A stretch of DNA of 64,000 nucleotides from Lithospermum erythrorhizon (Eukaryota; Streptophyta; Magnoliopsida; Boraginales; Boraginaceae): NCBI GenBank assembly GCA_019722365.1, contig JADFUC010001898.1, forward strand, positions 1 through 64,000, in the 5' to 3' direction. The position numbers and the translations under genes were made by a program. Shown here in pieces: positions 1 through 13,479 of the stretch. Numbering within the stretch: the stretch's first letter is position 1; the number at the start of each line of letters is the position of its first letter. The notes below the pieces were generated by a model, which was not told the origin of the DNA, did not search any database, and was given only the letters and a program-made list of their open reading frames with translations.

Positions 1-2000
1 ATCAATTGTACTTCACGTTCAGTTGCATTATTGCTTTCTTCTCGCTTTGCTCTCTTATCAGGGTCGCGGTGGTATGATAAATAGTATTGACATTGTGATA
101 ATAAATTTGGTCCACCGATACGATGATGAAAGCGTTGAATGAATCGCCCGATTATTTGTCGATTCTACAGTTTGTTCGGGCGGTAAATTATCTTTGCCAT
201 TTCGCCCGGATCAATACAGCAAAGTGCCTCGTATCCCTCGAACTTCGCGTTCTTTAGGCTGGCTGCGTCTTTACTTTGAAATATGGTTCATTAGCGGCTC
301 GGCCTTTTCAGCGTCATATTCTTGAAGACTTTCCTGAATTTTTTGCTCGATTGGCGTGAAGGTGTTTGACACGTAATACGTGATTACTGCAACGTCCGGC
401 AACTCATTTTTTATGGCGATACCGAGACCTACGACATTGATTAACGATTAGTTAGCCCAACATAATAACAATGCGGGGGCCAAAAAATGCAGGGGCAGTA
501 TGGGGGGCAAAGCACGAGGGGCCAAGTATAGGTAGTTACCTTTTTGGCGGTGATCATGAGGACCAGATGCAGTTGGCCCGGTCCGTCGCTTGAATCCTCT
601 TTCAGCAACCTCGCGAACATTGTCACGAATCCGTATTCGACCGACCGCGCCCGTACGCAGCGGGGATAAATGCCGTTGTCGGCGTCGAGACAGCGAAGCG
701 ACAAGATCGGGCAACCAGCGAACCTTTCAAAAAACAACCGTGAGGTATACAAATGCTTTACGCCCGGCCAAAAACCCGCCTTGATGGTGATGGGCACCAC
801 GTATATTCTACGGAATTTTTGCTCTTCTTGTTTGATGATCCTTTGATCGACCAGGCGTTATGTCAATCAACTCGCTTGTAACTCCCACAATCTAGCAAAT
901 TGGCGGGTTTTCGTTGCAAATGCATTAAGTACTTGTGCACTTGATGGCACCATGTGCGGTGCCCATTGTCTAGAGCACTTGATTAAGTCGTATCTGTCAC
1001 TTGATGAAGGCATTCGTGATGGTTGGGGTTCTTGAGACATTCCACGTATCTCTTGGCGACCATTTGTGACGGTTGTTGTGATTTTGATGGAGGTCCCACG
1101 TATGGTTCTTATTCATTGTCTTAATCACATGGGTCCTCAATGGCGCCAACTTGTGAACCTGAGGCAGAAGAATGCGCAATCAGCGTTGAGCACATTTGAC
1201 ACGAACTACCGTTGGGCTGCGTTTTTACAAAGCTTGATGGGCTTCTTTTTTGTTTGCTACTTTGCGTACTCACAACAAGTTTCTCTTAAAATCAACGACC
1301 GTTACAAAGACCCCGTGTTGAGGGATTATATTTGGATTTTTGCGAGTTCGCTTCTTTGTCGTCTTGTAGATTTTCATTTTTTTTTTTCTTCGGCCTCCTC
1401 TACTTGGAACCGACTCTCTTCCCGCTTGATTTCATTCGCTCAATTCATGCGGCCGGATTTAGGGGTACTCAAATAAAGACTCGGTAGTGGCCCGATGTAA
1501 ATACATCAGCTGGCCCCAATCACCAACATTCTTAAATGTATGCGCATGTCCCCATTGCATTTATAGCTTCATTAGTTTAGCACTCCATTCTTACTCACAA
1601 ACCGGCTTCATCTTACATGAAATTTTCTTCCAGCGTAAGCTTGAGTTTCTGATCAATATCCTCAAAGACAATGTTGTTGTCGTTCATGAAAGTATCGAAT
1701 CCCATAAACCCGCCGACACTTTTTCCTCAGCTACAGCACGCGAGGTCCGCTCTTTCTGTTCACGACCCCGCGTGCTTCCCACTTTCCTCCATTACGCCCG
1801 CCCACTGTGCTTCCGTTTCTCGATCCGCTTGACCCCCTCGACTTCGCTTGATCACTTGGTGCAGCTTAATAATGGTATTTTAGTATTTCTTTCAAAGGCG
1901 ACAGCGTCTGCTTCGTCGAGAGAGTTCATGATGGCTTTGGGCGGGAATTTTCTTATGGAATCATGCATTTCTACCTAAAATGAGCTTCTTTTGCTAACTT
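1..2000. other. Unassigned GC-richer stretch, probably decayed repeat
   Basis: This stretch is clearly richer in G and C than the AT-rich DNA after about 2 kb. It has open frames of 119 to 163 codons on both strands, but none shows a domain I recognise, and they have the random look of frames in stop-poor DNA. The minus strand between about 200 and 400 and between 1500 and 1950 has charged, Lys/Glu-rich stretches that would suit a decayed retroelement gag or spacer. I cannot confirm this. No LTR, primer-binding site or pol motif was seen. Best read as an old repeat running in from the left edge. Confidence 0.3.
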
Positions 2001-3440
2001 CCGACTAGGGTGGGTGACAAATATCCTACTATTTCCTGACCCACTTTGAACCGTCGAAGATAAATGTCTTCAGCGTCTTCTTGGAGTGGCAATTTGAGCC
2101 CAACCATTAAATACAGAAGTCATTAGAACTGCTTGTATTACAAACAAATGCAGTGAGCCCCGTCTACTTTCGGTAGCGTCATCGGCCGTATTAATTAATT
2201 AAATGACCACCATGATAGTCTAAGTCTACTTTTTTGAATCTGTGCGATGACGCGAACTTGAAAAGCACTTCGCGTACCATCTTTGTGTGAAAATCGTTTG
2301 TCCTCACATGCTGTCACGTGTAAACCGAAGGAAGCAATAAAATTTCAAAATTCAACCACCCAGTATGAATTCTTCGAGGCTTTACCATATGATTTTGGCA
2401 AATTGGCAATGTGAGGACTCTGCCTTACCTCGAAAGGAGTTCGGTTCTTTTCGAGGAAAAGGGTTCGGGTTCTTCATAGCTTCATGCTTTAAATGCAGGC
2501 AAATCTCTTTTAAGCGAACGTTGTTGATTGATGTTCGGTTGATTTGAGAGGATTTAAGAGTTTTTTAAGTGAAAGAAGTGCAGGTTAATTGGAATGAGGA
2601 ATGATTCAATTAGATTTGCAAAGGGCAGTTAATTGGAATTTTTGAAGGTCAAAAGGGTATAATAGTCATTTCGTTCAGTATTATTATTGTATTAAACCGT
2701 GTGAGGGTATTGTATGAAGCCAGCTAAAAAGCAAATGCAGGCTGTGGGAAAGGATTCGAGGGGTGTCTTGAGACAATAAAATAATCTGAGGCTACATGAA
2801 GCCCAGCTAGCATGAAATGCAGGCGCACTACGCCAAAAGCAAAATTTTATTATTATGACACTTATTATTACGATACTATTCTTAAACAAGAGTGTACACT
2901 TAGCTCACATAACTTATACTCCGTATGCTATATTTCTTATTTGACGTATTTTCTAGATCGATGAGCTGTTTAACTTTCAATCCAAGTACATCCTTCCGAG
3001 TTCCGTGCAGGCATTTATTTTCATCTATTAATAAAGTATGAAATGCAACGAATTAACTAAAGATAGGTAAAGGGGGGCCTTCCAATATTAACTTAACTTG
3101 TAACACTTGAAACCTCGAATGAATGAGCATGATAACTAAAGATTTGTATTTAATAGTTTCATCAATCAAATTACTTTGACAATGCTCTCTTCTTATTAAT
3201 ATGAATAATTGTTTAAATTAAAAAATAATTTATTAAGGATGTATACAAATTTTTTCTGTTGCCTTTGATTAATTAGATAAATCATTATACTTTATTAAGA
3301 TGAGAGGTGAAACATGATAAAGACGAAGATAATATAGAGAAATTTTTATCACTTTTGTTTTAAAATAAAAAGTAAAAAAATTAATATAAGATTTTTACTT
3401 TAAACAATCACACTAAAGGGGTGTATGTAGCTTGTAAAGT
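2001..3440. other. AT-rich intergenic DNA
   Basis: No gene is supported here. Open frames are 60-65 codons and show no family features. A short phrase near 2650 ending in TAGTCATTT recurs at 51.0-51.1 kb and is a simple dispersed motif. Confidence 0.5.
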
Positions 3441-3449
3441 CACAGGGCT

Positions 3450-3830
3450 TCTATCGGATTGGTGTTAGGTTTTGGGGTATTTTCGAACCCGAGGCAGGCC
3501 TGTCGATTAAGGTTGAGATAGAGCAGAAACTTAGGTTCGATTCGTTCATCGATTCAGAGTTGGTTCTCGGTTATTTCGGTTTTGTTCGATTGGTTCTTGA
3601 GTTATTTTTCGGTTCGGTTCTCGGTTATTTTCGGTTATATATATATATATATATATATAATTTTTGATTTTAATTACAAAATTGATCGGTTCGGTTAGAG
3701 TTCGGTTTAGAACCAATTATTTCCCAAGTTTTTGTATTTTGACACTGCATCGGTTAGAGTTCGATCGATTCTCGATTTCGGTTATTTTCGGTTCGATTCA
3801 GGTCGGTCAGGTCGATTCGAATTTGTATTT
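3450..3830. repeat. CGGTT-rich repeat with internal TA microsatellite
   Basis: The words CGGTT, GGTTCGGTT and TTCGGTTAT recur many times across this interval. A TA dinucleotide run of about 24 bp sits at 3636-3659. The same CGGTT-rich style occurs in the TIR-bounded element at 41.9-42.6 kb, so this is probably a related non-autonomous hAT-type element. I could not find clean ends or a target duplication here. Confidence 0.4.
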
Positions 3831-6800
3831 TGTTAGCTGCCTATATGGAACCAACTAAAACAACTTTAGAAGGGATTTTTTAATCAATGTTGTCAGCTAC
3901 AACAAACCTATGAATATCAATATATCATAATTTTTCAGGTTAAGAATGATTTAGTTTTCACAATAAATAATGATTTAGAGTCTATATATTAATAAATATA
4001 TATATATATAATATATATATATACAAAAATAATATCTACAATATAATAAATATATGAAATAATTCAGAAATACAGAAAAAAATAATATTATCCACATGTA
4101 ATGTTCTTAAATATTAACTTATGTTTGGTAAAACTTAGGTCTATATTGATTGTGTAAAACACCGTGTATATTAAGCAAGATTAACATCTTATACGTGTAT
4201 AATCGATTGATTTTAATATGCGTTATAAAACTTTTAATATATTGTCGTAGTCGGCATTGTTAAAGGTCGGCTGCTCCATTATGTCTTGATATCTATAACC
4301 AATCATAAACTTTACCAATGTTATTTGTTTTCCATAGGTTTTGAATCCAGTTTTTCATCGAACTAATAATCAAAATTGTCATGGTAAAATTTTCTTGAAA
4401 TAGCAGGCTGCCATGTTCTTCTATTCTTTTCAAGAGCACAAATTAAAGCTGTGGAGGCAAGATGGAATTATTATGATTAATAACATCGAAGCTCATTGGG
4501 AGGGAATAATTATACCCAATCCGATGGCCGAAGATAAAAGCTGTGGGTGCTAAATTCATATGTGAGGTACATAATCAACGATGGTGATGGGAAGTCCAAT
4601 CAATCTACAACATGTATATAATTGGCTCATATATGTATTATTTACATTTCTTGTAATTATTGCCTTCAAGATAGTGCCCACATAATGTTACATTTTTGGA
4701 GTAGTTTCACAGTTGCAAGCAATTCATTATGCAAAGGCATATTTAGGTAATCTTGTGCTTTTCAATTAAATGACAAGTGGATGTATTTATATTATCTAAT
4801 CATTGTTCCAAAGGTTCATAAAATCAAGAATATATATTGTTTTCAAGAAGCTAAGTGTATTACCAAGTTGATCCCAACAAATGTGATGGAATTGTGATTT
4901 ACTCCAATCTAGTTGTAATGTTTGAGGGTTAGTCTCTTAGTTATAGTATCAGGATATTGCAATTTGATCCCAAATAAACAAAACCATTAATTATTTCCAT
5001 TTAAAAGGTGTCACGTATTTGTATATATATCATGTTAATAATTTTAAGATCCGTTCTTATGAGAGATCAATTAATAGCAATCCTGTCATACTTAATAGGA
5101 CCAGAATGAGAATTAACTACATGAAACTACTGTAAATTGGTTGTGAGTTATGATCATGAATACAGAGTATTTGAGAAAATTTTGAGTACAATTCAAATTG
5201 AAATATTCCCTCAATTTCATGAATGTAGTATAGTTTCACCTCTTTATTTTTAATAATTTTTCTGATTTGACCAATTTTTAAATATAATATTTTTTAAATA
5301 GTTTAATTTTAACTACTATTAAAAAGTTATTTTATAAATTTTAGAAAAAATAAACAACAATCTTTATGGAATAAAGGGCGTATTAATTAATATTATTTTC
5401 AAATAATGTGAAATTCCTAAAAACATGAAAGATAATTAATTAAGCTGAATTTAGGTTCTAATCGGGGTTTTTCGAGCCGAGCTTGACCTCGATTTAAGCC
5501 AGAAACCATGGCCGTTTAGTTGAGAATTTCATTTACGTGCTGGCTATCAACAACTAACTCCGTGATCATACACAAACGATACATCGAGCAACAACTGATA
5601 ATCTGAGTCGGATTAAAAGTAATTTTTTAATGAACGAAGACTGCTTTCTGTTTTGTATTTATCCTATTTTCCTATTCAGCAGGAAATGAAAAAAAAAATT
5701 CATTAAGTAGTGTTATTTAAGAAAAGGATGAGATGTTAATTCACTCATTTCATTGACAAATGACGATGGTCTAGCTAGCTACGCTTACTAATCTTCATGG
5801 TAAATGATTTTCACTCGAGATTTGATTGTAATGACATTTGAATTGAAGATCGAAATTTATTTTTAGAGAGTAGAGGTCGGAGAATGGAGGTCGGGGCTTA
5901 TTTTATGTCGCTTTCTTTCCCAACTTTGTTCCCAAGCCTTGAGGTTCAGGAAGGCTACGTTTTAGTGATTTTGACGTCTTGGCTTAGAAAAGAGCCTGAT
6001 GCTTTGTGGAGTTTGTCATTTTATAAATATAGGATATTTATTAAGTTTTGTTGCTCGCTTGAAATTAACATCTAAACAACCCACAGAGAATATTATTAAA
6101 TCATCATCAAATAATATTGTGAGGCTTTATTATTGAGAATCTTGAGATTACATAAAATTGTGCTTCCGATTGAGGTGTTGAACGATAGGTAATTGTAACT
6201 TGATCTTCAGGTTTAGTTTTTGAGTGGATTCTGCTTGACGGCCAGCCAGACGTCTTTACGTGAGGAGAACTGTATAAATTTGTGTATTGTTGTTTTAAGA
6301 GTATTTTTCTTACAATGGATTAACGTTGATTCTTGGAGTTTGGTGATTAGTTTAAAATTTTTATGTCCTTGTGTCAGCTCTCGAATTCGCTTTATTATTT
6401 TCATCAATTTTTATTTATCTTAAAAATTAGTCTGAATTATCCACGTAATGGAGTGTAAAAATCATAAGCCTTACGTCTTACATGAAGTGAAGTTGCGCAA
6501 TTGAAATTGCCGTCGTTAAATTACATTTAGTAGCGACATGCTATATTACTTTGCGTACATCTGATTAGAGATTGATAACATGAAAATCCAGCTTAAATAC
6601 GACGGCCAAGCCAGATAATGTGAAATTTTTGGGCAGATCGGGCAGAGGCAGAACTAATTTAGGTTAGAAACTTTTTAAAATAACCGAACGAACTAATTTC
6701 TAAATTTTATGTAGATTTCTCAATTTTTTATTTATTATCGCTTCGAATCTTGTGAAATGACTGCGTGTGCAATTTTAAAAGCGGAAAATTTAGATTTTCA

Positions 6801-9248
6801 CTTTTTGTTAGACATTAACATAATGGAAATAAGATATATATAAATATTTAAAACTAATAATGTGAGAATGCTGTGGAGATATGTAAAAGAGTGATATTGT
6901 GTATTGAATGTATATGCAGATTGCATAATTAATCTTAAAAAGAGTTCATTGAAATTACATGGATTAAATCTAGTCTTGCAGGACAATTTTGAATTGAGGC
7001 GATAGGCTAAAAATGTCGAAACCGAAGCGGGCAACTTGAAAGCAGGAACCCGGAACCGGCGAGGAGCAGGTAGGATTGGAGCCGTCGAGGCAGAGCAGGT
7101 TGGAGTTAACTGAAAGGGCAGAGCAAAATAGGTGCAGTTACAGTTTTGAGGCTGAAAACCGAGCCAGAGCCAGATGGAGTGCTTGGCTATTTTTTTTTTC
7201 ACGTGTCTGATAACTCAAAGGGTAGTTCGGGACATAATTCAATTATTGAAACATACGCTCAAAACCCCAAAAATAGAAAATTACGAAGTTCCAAAGATTT
7301 TGATATAAGTGTATCTCTTTGGTTCTAAGATACTTGTATTGATACATATTGGAAATTTCCAAAGAAGTGGTATATGTGTTGTATCCTAGATTTAAAATAA
7401 CAATGTTATACATTTGTCTTTGATAACACAGGCCTATCTTTGTAACGTTTTTCGTTTTAGGAGGTTATATTGTATCTTTGTGTTCTTTCGGAGCCCAATC
7501 TGATAATATAATTATTTGAGATCAAAGTACTATAATTCGTGATAATATGTGTGATCGAATCATGATTAAGTCAAAAGTAGTAAGAAGTATTAGATTTTTG
7601 GAACTACACATACGAGTAATTGATAGCTTCCATCTAGGACCTTAGTCAGAAGTTCATCAGAATTCCTTTGACTTGGTCAATCTGTAAATGTTATACCATA
7701 TACTCCGTATTTCTTTTCGAAATGATGATGAAACTCGGTAATAAGAAATACATAGTATTAGAAATTGATTGCCCCTATAAAGATTTGAACTAGCTTGAAA
7801 CAAACATACATTACACTTTATGTTGAAGTATTTAATGAAACTAGAATAATTTGACTTATTTCATCTTGTCTAAACGTTGACAACTTGACATAATGTTAGT
7901 CATTTTTGAATTAATAAATGATGATATTAGCAGCTAATTAGTGATGGTGTCCCTGTTTGCTTCATACCTTTCAACCACCATCTTCTCTAATTTGGCATCT
8001 TCCTCACCTCATGATTTCATTCATTACAGAAATATATATATAGTGCCTCTACAAGTAAAAGGTCGGTACCTTTTTCCTGTTCTTGTTATTAAATTAATTT
8101 CATTTTGTTTGCTAATATTTGAATCCTTTCTTTGACTTTCTGTTTCTTATCTTTGTTATTACCATGTGTTAGGACTATTAGGAGTATTATTTTTTCAACT
8201 TTTCATACTAAAATAAATCTAATAATATTCATTTTCGTGCATCATAAATAACGAGAATGTAAATTTGACTTTCATAAGAAGTTAACCTTGTATTGAAATG
8301 ACTAAAAATAAAAATTTAATCCTTGATAAATTCACTATTTCGAAATATCCCAGAAACTCATCCAACCAACCCCAAACCAGCTATATGCCATCATAACAGC
8401 ATCTATCTCCTCCACCCCCAACAAATACAGACACGAAAACACATAGCATCAGAGTCATTTCATGGCTACCCCACTCTGATCTTTTTAGTGGAAACATGAG
8501 CTGAAGCAACCCCCCTCTCCATCTCTTTTAACATTGAATTATTATGAGAATATCTTTCTTTTCTTCTTTTTTTTTTTTCTCTGTTCTTCTATACAGTTCT
8601 AATTCTTGATAAAACCCTAGTTCTACTTCAACTAGAACAAGTTAGAAACAAGAACTTTACTGTCTAAAGAAAGACCTTTGTTTAGAAACAACCAATTACA
8701 TAACTCTTTTGTTTCATGAATCTACCTTTTTGAAGCTAAAAGAAAATGAATCTTCTTTCTTTGTAAATGATAGGTGCGTTTTTGATTTTTTATATTATTT
8801 TATAATTGAATTTTGACGGTAAATATTTTTGTTTCTGTTATATAATAATTTATGAAAACTTTATTAATAAAAAATATATTTAATTTTTTTTCGAATTGAT
8901 ATAATTTTACGTGAGTATTATGCAATGTGAGAAACAATATTTATAATCGAATTGATTTATTCAAATAAAAGATTAAAATATGTGTATTATTGGGAACAGA
9001 GATAGTAAAAACAGAAAAGTATGTGAAGTATGATTTTTTTTTGGGAGCTTTAAAGACACACATGGGGTACTTTCTGTGAAAAAATAAGAAAGAAATAGTT
9101 CATTCTATTTAATGGAGCTTGTGTTGTAAGTAAACGAAATCTATTTCCTCTCACTTCTATCTCTTTCCATATCTCTGTCCCCCCCCCCATTTTTTGGCTG
9201 GTTTGCTTGCACAATCTTTCTTTATATATTTCATTATAAAAAATTGAA
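3831..9248. other. Long AT-rich intergenic region upstream of the VQ gene
   Basis: No coding region is supported. Frames of 60-134 codons (for example on the minus strand at 6798-7202) have no recognisable domain. The last 800 bp before the VQ start are pyrimidine-rich in places (8500-8600, 9140-9190, including a run of nine C at about 9180) and are the likely promoter and 5' UTR. A TATATATT at about 9223 is only 25 bp from the start codon, too close to be the TATA box for this ATG. Confidence 0.45.
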
Positions 9249-10391
9249 ATGGATTCTGGAAATAGTGATAGTTTTCAATCTTCAAATGGTGGTGATGAAG
9301 AGTACAATTCACATGGTGGTGGAGACACCATCTCCGCCTTTATCAACCAGTCCACCACCAGAGCTGGTGGCCTTATGTACAACCCCCCACTTCATCCATC
9401 CACAAACCAATCCATGTTTGACCCCATAAACTCAAACTACCAAAACATGCAAAACAATTTGCTACTCAACAACAATAATCTTGATTTTGTATGGTCCAAA
9501 ACACCAAGATCCGACCCAAATTGCACAGAATCCACCAACCCATTATCATCCCAGCAACTTTGCACTATTCAAAATATTAATTTACCATCTTCATCAGTTA
9601 CAGAGATGATGAATACTACTTCATCATTACAAGTATCAGAGAAGCATGGTCTTGCTTCAGTAAATTGTCAGAACAACAAGAAAAGATCGAGAGCTTCGAG
9701 GCGTGCACCAACAACTGTGCTCACAACAGACACCACTAATTTCAGAGCCATGGTTCAAGAATTTACTGGAATTCCTGCACCCCCTTTCACATCATCTTCT
9801 TCACTTTTTCCAAGAAATACCAAACTGGACAATATTTTTGGCACACCTTCTTCAATGAGAACTAACAATTTGGAGTATTTTAGTACCCCCTTTTCAACAA
9901 AAGTAGTTCAACCAATTCTATCTCAAACTTATTCTTCTACCATGCTTGGTGTTTCAATGGTAGATTCTTTACGTACTAATGTTGATGATAGTAACAAACT
10001 TTTGCAAAGTTCGAACCATTTTACCATGCAGAATCCAATTCTTGCTTCTCTGCTTCAATCAAATCCTCCTAAACTCTCCATTTCTGATAATTATCAATCG
10101 ATTTTCGAGTCTAAAACTCGTCATGGGTCTATGCAAACTCAATCATCAAATAGGGTTCTTGATGAGTTTGGTGGACTAGGACAAGGTCTAGTTGATAAAA
10201 ATGGAAGTCTTGGTGCACTTCCTGGACTTGTTTCAACCGATCCGGCTAGGTCTTTTAGCAACAACAACAATGGAGGTTGTGATGATTTGTCAAGAAATGT
10301 TGCAAATGGAAAGAGGCTAAAAGGAATGATTGAAGATGGTGCAACAAATGAAGGTATAATGGAAATATGGAATTGTTCATCTACTGAGTGA
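9249..10391 (+). CDS. VQ motif-containing protein (long, MDSGNS type)
   Basis: An intronless frame encodes 380 residues. The VQ signature FRAMVQEFTG (family form FxxxVQxxTG) lies at about residues 165-174. It follows a basic patch KKRSRASRR at 144-152, a likely nuclear localisation signal, and the conserved A/TPTT stretch. VQ proteins are plant nuclear cofactors that bind WRKY transcription factors, and some bind MAP kinases; they tune defence, growth and stress transcription. The N-terminal MDSGNS...SGGDEEY-like start and the long Ser/Asn-rich low-complexity tail are typical of the larger VQ proteins of eudicots rather than the short 100-200 residue forms. The start at 9249 is the first ATG of this frame, and the conserved N-terminus supports it. 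Most VQ genes lack introns, as here. The exact WRKY partner cannot be told from sequence. I am confident of the family, not of a one-to-one orthologue. Confidence 0.95.
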   Translation: MDSGNSDSFQSSNGGDEEYNSHGGGDTISAFINQSTTRAGGLMYNPPLHPSTNQSMFDPINSNYQNMQNNLLLNNNNLDFVWSKTPRSDPNCTESTNPLSSQQLCTIQNINLPSSSVTEMMNTTSSLQVSEKHGLASVNCQNNKKRSRASRRAPTTVLTTDTTNFRAMVQEFTGIPAPPFTSSSSLFPRNTKLDNIFGTPSSMRTNNLEYFSTPFSTKVVQPILSQTYSSTMLGVSMVDSLRTNVDDSNKLLQSSNHFTMQNPILASLLQSNPPKLSISDNYQSIFESKTRHGSMQTQSSNRVLDEFGGLGQGLVDKNGSLGALPGLVSTDPARSFSNNNNGGCDDLSRNVANGKRLKGMIEDGATNEGIMEIWNCSSTE

Positions 10392-11590
10392 AAAAAATGA
10401 TTATACTATAGAAAGTGTGAAAGTATGATGATCATGAATTGATGATGATTGTGGTTTTATTGGAGTGATTTTTAATTATACTAGTAATTAATTTTATTTA
10501 CCTTATAATTATTCTAACCATGATTTTCACTGAATTTAAGGAAAAAATTTACTCATGTAGTCATGTTGTATGTATGTAATGTCTTTAAATTAATTGTATG
10601 TAAATAATACTCGTAGTTGATTGTCTTTTAATCATTGTTGATGTACTTGGTAATCAAAGGTGTTAAACTTTATACTCTATTTTAGAGAGAAATGATCATA
10701 TTGTAATTGATGTTTTGCCTTTGATTTGTTTTATTCAATCATTATTATTGAAATCTTAATCTTAGTTAGTTAACTGTTCTTAAGACTCGATTCATTTTAT
10801 CTCCTTATGATTATACTAAACTATGTTGGTAACATTTCATTATGTTGCCAAATATTTTTAGTCAATCATTTGAAGGTTATAATAATTCACAAATTTCATT
10901 TGATTCTCTCTATATATTAGTAGCATTTAGTTCTCTATCGTTTCTTAGTAAATGATTAAATATCTGACAAGTCATCAACATCAAAGATTAATTCTATGAA
11001 ATATTTGAAATATCTTTGAATATATGAAAATTTAAAGCTTACATTCTTGTTAATTATGGGGGATAAATTAAAGTACCTAATTTGTTGACTATATAAAATT
11101 TCTTCTTATGTATATATATGTTATTAGAGTTAAATTATTAAAATAGTTTTAGATATAGACTGAAGTTAATAAAATTAAGTTTAGAAGATTAAAGAAATTG
11201 GGATTTGAATGCTTGATAAGTGGAAACTTTAAAAGGTTGCGTTTGATCACTTGTTATATTTGTCTTATTCAAAACTAACACCAAAATGGCGATTGTAACT
11301 CATATTCTTTGCGAAATTGTCGTGACTACTACCATGCATTATCTTTTTTGAGATTTCATAGTGCTGCATCTATTTTATCATTCCATTGTTTTGATCAAAA
11401 ATAATCTCCTACAAATAGACTTACTCCTACAAAAATGGAGATAAAATAGAAGTAGAATGGTAAAATAAAGGAAAAATTTTACCAGAGAAGAACTTATTTT
11501 TGAATTAACAAGGAATAATAGAAAGTCAATACTTGTAAAAATCTTGTAATAAGTAAATTGTAAATTGAGAGATACGCTTAATCATGGATC
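10392..11590. other. Intergenic region 3' of the VQ gene
   Basis: AT-rich DNA. The first 200-350 bp are probably the 3' UTR and polyadenylation region of the VQ gene. Nothing else is supported. Confidence 0.45.
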
Positions 11591-13479
11591 ATGCATTGCT
11601 CCAGTGGCGGCGTCACGAAAAGATTGAAAAAAAATCTACATAATACAAACATGTCTCGAAACAATATTCACCACAATAATGAAACAAACATTCCCTCATA
11701 AAATAACCCGTCAAATGAACATATACGCGATATCGGCGGATGTGGAAGCGAAAGTCTCCACAAAAGAAAGGGTGGCGAGGCTTTAGCGACAAGGAAGGGC
11801 AATTGATGCTTCTCGTTACACCCGTTTCTGAGGATGAGAGGTGAATGCGTAATTGGCAGTGCAGTGCCCAAAGCGATCGGCGCTGAGACACATTTCCTTG
11901 ATACCCGTTGTGGTATGACTTAGGCGACGATCTTTATAAAGCTCAGCGAGCTTGAAGCTGAAGGAAATGATAAAAGGCAACATGCCTGACATTAAGAAGA
12001 ATGCAAAACAAAAGAAATGTCATTTACAAATGAGTTGGATGTAGTACCATTGTCAAAAGAAGGTTTGTTTTACCCCGATTTACTCGGTTGTGGAGGTGGT
12101 GACCTGATAGAAAACGACACCAAAGGATTTCGACAAAGAGATGTGTCCAGCGTCAAATAATCAGGACATATGTGCAAAAGCACTTTCAATAGCTAGCTAT
12201 AAAGCCAGACTAGTATATGGTGTTACCGACATAGAAGTGCGTAGGCAGCGTACGACAAGCAATGGACTGTGTCTTTAAGTTTGGATATAAATGCAGTGGC
12301 ATTGAGATGAAGAAGCGATGGACATTGAATAGCGACCATTGAATCACAAAAAGCTACAGCGGTACAACCAATATCTTATTGACGTCTTGAAGTCAATAAT
12401 AAATACAGCTTATATGGCACCCTACTTGTAGGGCCTTCAAGATGTGAGGAGGCTGAAGAGGCTTATTTGTGTTGGAAAGCGTCATTGTCTAAAGATCGAT
12501 TGACGGCTGAGGGAGTAAAAGCTTGATATGTTGATACAGAAGAATTGAAACTAAAAGCTAAAGGGAAAAGAGACCTAATGGATGTCCTTACTTATGAGAA
12601 CAAACCACCAGTCCCGAGTAAGCCCAGTCACGATTAGATACAGTGGACCCATTGGAGCGTCGAGAACATGAAATCCCCAAAGGGATAACAGATCCCGCAG
12701 GATTGAATGAGCAGAGGTACCCCAGTGGTAGCGTGATCTGATCGCGGTAGGCAGGGAGATTCGAAATTCTAAAAGTAGGGAAGTTTATTCATTCTAGGAA
12801 ACTATGTGTTAAGGAGGATACAGTGATAAGTTTTTAGGATAAAGGAATTGGTGGGCATTGATTACCTCGTGATGGCTTTAGTGGTAAATAAGCCCCACTG
12901 TTTTTGTGAAGTCCACGATTGGAGGATGTTGGTGAGCCACACAGGCAACTCCCGTGGATGTGTTGCATATTTAAGAAACACGTTTGACAATTTCACGGAT
13001 CCCATGAGAGTCTAATAAAACCTCTTGGCACGTTGAAATGGGCTTGGTCCTCAGTCCAGAAGTGGGCGAGATTCTGGAGACTTTTGGTGGGTAGCGGGAC
13101 TGCAGGATATCCGCAGTCAGGAGCCGCGATTCACGGTGGTTTGGAGGATTTGTACATAATAAGTACGATTTGGTGCCCGATCCCCAACGACACTACGTGC
13201 TATTATGTGTTACTTTCAAGAGATGAAATTCATTATAGGGGCATAGGAGAAACATGTGGCGTCGGAAGAAGATGCGGGTATGTTATCAAACTATCGATCC
13301 CTCCATGAGGCCGAGGTAAGCGAACAAGGAAGAAATGGAGGTAAGAGAAATTCAAATGAGGTGAATCTCTTATAGAAATGAGGAAGAAGGGGATAAATCG
13401 CCGATAGAGGAGGCGGAAGAAAGCTGAACATGAGGAGGTGGAGAAAATTCTTTTTGCGCAAAGAAAGGCGGATAAGACT

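Noticed and set aside
1066..1978. Two long plus-strand frames (136 and 163 codons)
   Set aside because: No domain, odd composition and no exon-intron logic; likely chance frames in GC-richer decayed repeat.
6798..7202. 134-codon minus-strand frame
   Set aside because: Pro/Ala-rich middle part comes from a GC-rich patch with GGAACCGG words; rest is AT-rich filler without homology.
12715..12775. tRNA-like sequence with CCCAGTGGTAGCGTG
   Set aside because: The arms do not pair and it lies inside the decayed gypsy element.
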